Positions 6,493 through 7,407 of a stretch of DNA of 7,407 nucleotides are shown one piece after another; positions within the stretch are counted from its first letter, which is position 1; every line of letters starts with the position of its first letter. Both the position numbers and the translations under genes were made by a program. The notes beneath the pieces were generated by a model. That model was not told where the DNA came from, did no database searches, and saw only the letters and a program-made list of their open reading frames with translations. Where the stretch lies: positions 1-7,407 of the forward strand of contig JAKBCI010000079.1 in assembly GCA_021807965.1 (NCBI GenBank), given 5' to 3'. The DNA comes from Actinomycetes bacterium. Its GTDB lineage: Bacteria > Actinomycetota > Acidimicrobiia > Acidimicrobiales > RAAP-2.

Positions 6493-6804
6493 ATGTACGC
6501 CGTCATCCGAGTAGGAACCTCCCAAGAACGAGTTACTGAGGGACAGGTGGTGCGCGTTGACCTGCGCCCCGAATCGGTAGGAACCGAGGTTGAGTTCGAA
6601 GCCGTCATGCTGGTCAATGGCGACGAAGTACTCGCCGGTCCGGCACTGCGCGGCACGACGGTGACCGGACGGATCGTGGGGGACGAGAAGGGCCCTAAGA
6701 TCAGGGCCCTCACCTACAAGGCGAAAGCTAATCAGCGCAAGCGGTGGGGTCATCGCCAGAAGTACTCGACGGTCGAGATAACGTCCATCGCGACCAGGGC
6801 CTAA
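6493..6804 (+). CDS. rplU: 50S ribosomal protein bL21
   Basis: Large-subunit ribosomal protein (103 aa, the standard length) that binds 23S rRNA. The C-terminal signature is clear: [20 protein letters not shown] at residues 75-94 contains the family's basic stretch and the GHRQ-x-Y motif. The N-terminus begins MYAVI as usual, but the following motif is GTSQE (8-12) where most bL21 proteins have GGKQY. The ATG at 6493 has only a weak GGAAA upstream and lies just after a candidate -10 element. The ATG at 6482 is in another frame and is not used. rpmA follows after 8 nt, the usual order for this pair. Confidence 0.96.
   Translation: MYAVIRVGTSQERVTEGQVVRVDLRPESVGTEVEFEAVMLVNGDEVLAGPALRGTTVTGRIVGDEKGPKIRALTYKAKANQRKRWGHRQKYSTVEITSIATRA
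6689..6710 (+). repeat. GC-rich inverted repeat inside rplU
   Basis: Two copies of AGGGCCCT (6689-6696 and 6703-6710) flank AAGATC. Each copy is its own reverse complement, so they are both direct and inverted repeats and can form an 8-bp hairpin in the mRNA. The stretch encodes KGPKIRAL in bL21. No T-run follows, so it is unlikely to be a terminator. Confidence 0.6.
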
Positions 6805-6812
6805 GGAGCGAC

Positions 6813-7067
6813 ATGTCAAAGACCAAGGGTGGTGGTTCGACCCGCAACGGGCGCGACTCGAACGCGCAGCGTCTCGGTGTCAAAGCATTTGACGGCACGG
6901 CGGTGACGCCGGGCAGTATCATCATGCGCCAGCGCGGAACTCAGTTCCATCCTGGTCGAAACGTCGGCATCGGCAAAGACGACACCCTCTTCGCGTTGGC
7001 CGACGGTACCGTCAAGTTCGGATTTCGCAAGGGACGCAAGTTAGTCGACGTACGCACAGATCGCTAG
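6813..7067 (+). CDS. rpmA: 50S ribosomal protein bL27
   Basis: Large-subunit ribosomal protein (84 aa) whose flexible N-terminus reaches towards the peptidyl-transferase centre. The family signature is nearly intact: [19 protein letters not shown] at residues 6-24, [20 protein letters not shown] at 39-58, then [11 protein letters not shown]. The start MSKTKGGG differs from the common MAHKKGGG, but there is no N-terminal extension of the kind cleaved in Firmicutes. AAGGAG at 6803-6808 overlaps the rplU stop and lies 4 nt before the ATG, so it is probably cotranscribed with rplU. It is followed by a palindromic terminator and a convergent HU gene, whereas in many bacteria obg comes next. Confidence 0.97.
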   Translation: MSKTKGGGSTRNGRDSNAQRLGVKAFDGTAVTPGSIIMRQRGTQFHPGRNVGIGKDDTLFALADGTVKFGFRKGRKLVDVRTDR

Positions 7068-7076
7068 CGCGATCGT

Positions 7077-7118
7077 AACGAAAACACCCCCGGGCAATTG
7101 CCCGGGGGTGTTTTCGTT
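7077..7118. terminator. Bidirectional intrinsic terminator between rpmA and HU
   Basis: A perfect 42-bp palindrome is centred between 7097 and 7098. Each 21-nt arm contains a GC-rich core (CACCCCCGGGC on the left) and an outer AAAA or TTTT run, with AATT at the centre. Read from the left, the hairpin ends in GTGTTTTCGTT; read from the right it is identical. It sits 9 nt after the rpmA stop and 14 nt after the HU stop on the other strand, so it can end both converging transcripts. Confidence 0.93.
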
Positions 7119-7132
7119 GGTGCGTCGGTCGT

Positions 7133-7407
7133 CTAGCCCTTGACGGCCTTCTTGAAGGTTGAGCCGATCGAGACCTTGGGCGCCTTGGAAGCGCTCACCT
7201 GGATGGCCTCGCCGGTCTGGGGGTTGCGGGCCGTACGCGCTTTGCGCTGGACTCGCTCAAACGAGACGAAACCCGAGAGGACGATCTTCTCGCCCTTCGA
7301 CACGTTCTGCACGACGACGTCCTCAAAGGCCTTCAGCACCTCGGCTACCGTGTTCTTGGCTGCGCCACTCTCGGCAGCAATTGCATCTACCAACTCGGCC
7401 TTGTTCA
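7133..7407 (-). CDS. hup: HU family DNA-binding protein (first base of start codon outside window)
   Basis: Nucleoid protein (91 aa when the start codon is completed) that binds and bends DNA as a dimer. On the minus strand the sequence at the window edge reads TG-AAC-AAG, so the NTG start loses only its first base, at 7408. The protein begins MNKAELVDAIAAESG, a typical HU N-terminus; starting at the TTG ending at 7393 would cut off its first residues. The beta-arm has ARTARNPQTGE (57-67) with the DNA-intercalating Pro at 63, and the C-terminus GSTFKKAVKG matches the end of the HU fold. There is no Lys/Ala-rich tail like that of mycobacterial HupB. It converges on rpmA and shares a terminator. 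IHF-type proteins are the alternative, but the N-terminus and actinobacterial context favour HU. Confidence 0.95.
   Translation of the reverse strand, partial: NKAELVDAIAAESGAAKNTVAEVLKAFEDVVVQNVSKGEKIVLSGFVSFERVQRKARTARNPQTGEAIQVSASKAPKVSIGSTFKKAVKG

Noticed and set aside
6511..6585. 9-bp direct repeat GTAGGAACC (6511-6519 and 6577-6585) in rplU
   Set aside because: Both copies encode Val-Gly-Thr in frame in a conserved gene. Only two copies are present and nothing suggests more than coincidence.

Overview
The window looks like a chromosomal housekeeping segment of a high-GC actinobacterium. I lean towards Acidimicrobiia or a relative. The evidence is a mreBCD-mrdA cluster joined to rne-rplU-rpmA, frequent GTG starts, an RNase E/G with an Arg/Gly-rich N-terminal extension, and an HU with the ARxARNPxTGE signature. 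The class assignment is inference from gene content and sequence style, not from a phylogeny.

Layout. Positions 11-4550 (+) hold a compact cell-shape operon: mreB, mreC, mreD and mrdA (PBP2). mreC follows mreB after 3 nt, and mreC/mreD and mreD/mrdA each overlap by 4 nt (GTGA). Positions 4551-4846 form a 296-nt gap with two inverted repeats, one followed by a short T-run, and a possible small membrane-protein ORF (4675-4902) that runs into the next gene. Positions 4847-6460 (+) encode RNase E/G with a disordered N-terminal extension and almost nothing after the zinc-link cysteines. Positions 6493-7067 (+) hold rplU (bL21) and rpmA (bL27), probably with their own promoter. A perfect 42-bp palindrome (7077-7118) lies between rpmA and a convergent HU gene on the minus strand (7133 to the window end, lacking only the first base of its start codon).

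How the genes work together. MreB filaments, MreC, MreD and the transpeptidase PBP2 form the elongasome core that directs lateral wall synthesis. Its usual glycosyltransferase partner RodA is not encoded next to mrdA here. RNase E/G matures and degrades RNA, bL21 and bL27 are large-subunit ribosomal proteins, and HU compacts DNA. These are conserved systems, and I see no mobile element, CRISPR array, tRNA, rRNA or defence locus. The points most worth a second look are the mrdA-rne gap with its small ORF, the short C-terminus of RNase E/G, a Cys/His cluster in PBP2, an altered bL21 N-terminal motif and the likely near-leaderless rplU promoter.
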